From the NCBI GenBank assembly GCA_001898405.1, contig MKTW01000010.1, forward strand, positions 356,405-420,404: DNA of 64,000 nucleotides, given 5' to 3'. Below the pieces are notes generated by a model. The model saw only the letters and a list, made by a program, of their open reading frames with translations. It ran no database searches and was not told the DNA's origin. This stretch comes from Sphingobacteriales bacterium 44-61. GTDB lineage: Bacteria > Bacteroidota > Bacteroidia > Chitinophagales > Chitinophagaceae. A program made the position numbers and the translations under genes. The stretch's first letter is position 1. Each line of letters begins with the position of its first letter. Shown here one piece after another: positions 63,891-64,000 of the stretch.

Positions 63891-64000
63891 TTCCCTTTCA
63901 CAAAAACTTTCTCTCCTGCCGGTATCGACACCTGTAGCTGGTTTTCTTTAGGAGGCACCGGGCAATTGTATTTTCCTGCCACGTATGCACAATAGGGATT
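63887..64000 (-). CDS. DUF1684 protein, C-terminal fragment (cut by window edge)
   Basis: The complementary strand is open from the edge to TAA at 63887-63889. The visible C-terminus reads NPYCAYVAGKYNCPVPPKEN followed by QLQVSIPAGEKVFVKGN, the characteristic end of DUF1684 proteins (NPYCAY and CP.PP.EN). Function unknown; many members are lipoproteins. Too short for the track but clear by translation. Confidence 0.85.
   Translation of the reverse strand, partial: NPYCAYVAGKYNCPVPPKENQLQVSIPAGEKVFVKGN

Noticed and set aside
1-64000. CRISPR arrays, tRNA/rRNA genes, insertion sequences, prophage
   Set aside because: None could be recognised by reading both strands; no repeat-spacer arrays, cloverleaf-like gaps or transposase motifs were seen.

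Overview
The window reads as chromosome of a member of the Bacteroidota, most likely Chitinophagaceae (inference). Supporting signs are a SusC/SusD pair, promoters of the TTTG-N19/20-TAnnTTTG type, start codons without clear Shine-Dalgarno sequences, many lipoproteins, LytS/LytTR two-component systems, a PUR-alpha-like DUF3276 protein and type-B ribosomal protein L31. I saw no tRNA, rRNA, CRISPR array, insertion sequence or phage gene. All calls come from reading the sequence; no database search was run.

1-27,400 is a polysaccharide utilization locus for acetylated (methyl)glucuronoxylan. A left-edge fragment of a subclass B3 metallo-beta-lactamase comes first. Fourteen minus-strand genes follow with very short gaps: two tandem LacI regulators, GH67 and GH115 alpha-glucuronidases, a short-chain dehydrogenase, a GH10 xylanase lipoprotein, a GPH-family sugar symporter, two GH43 enzymes (one without a signal peptide), a GH3 beta-xylosidase/glucosidase with a PA14 insert, a SASA-type acetylesterase and a CE15 glucuronoyl esterase. 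Divergently come susC, susD, xylA and uxuA. The genes describe a route: capture at the surface, removal of acetyl and ester groups and of glucuronic acid, import, then xylose to xylulose and mannonate to 2-keto-3-deoxygluconate. A LacI-type operator precedes each lacI gene, and the one in the divergent region overlaps the predicted susC promoter.

27,400-43,300 is mostly housekeeping and signalling: two small membrane proteins beside a LytS/LytTR system, with a 21-bp-period direct repeat between them; a glycosyltransferase-like protein; a small GNAT protein; an ABC exporter half with a non-canonical Walker B; DUF3276; pgi; threonine aldolase; a second LytS/LytTR system; a TonB-dependent receptor-like barrel; yajQ; and rpmE2. 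43,300-47,850 holds a GlmU-like nucleotidyltransferase, tpiA, a polysaccharide flippase and a GT4 glycosyltransferase.

47,870-57,140 holds two divergent operons that look like a periplasmic 3-keto-glycoside pathway: GMC oxidoreductase, its gluconate-2-dehydrogenase-subunit-3-like partner, a lipoprotein cytochrome c, a DUF1080 (3-keto-disaccharide hydrolase family) lipoprotein, a Gfo/Idh/MocA dehydrogenase, three TIM-barrel isomerase-like proteins and a NupG-like transporter. A perfect 32-bp inverted repeat closes the rightward operon. 57,150-64,000 has a DUF6934-like gene with a small partner, pyk, pfkA, a prolyl oligopeptidase, an RmlD-like reductase and the C-terminus of a DUF1684 protein.
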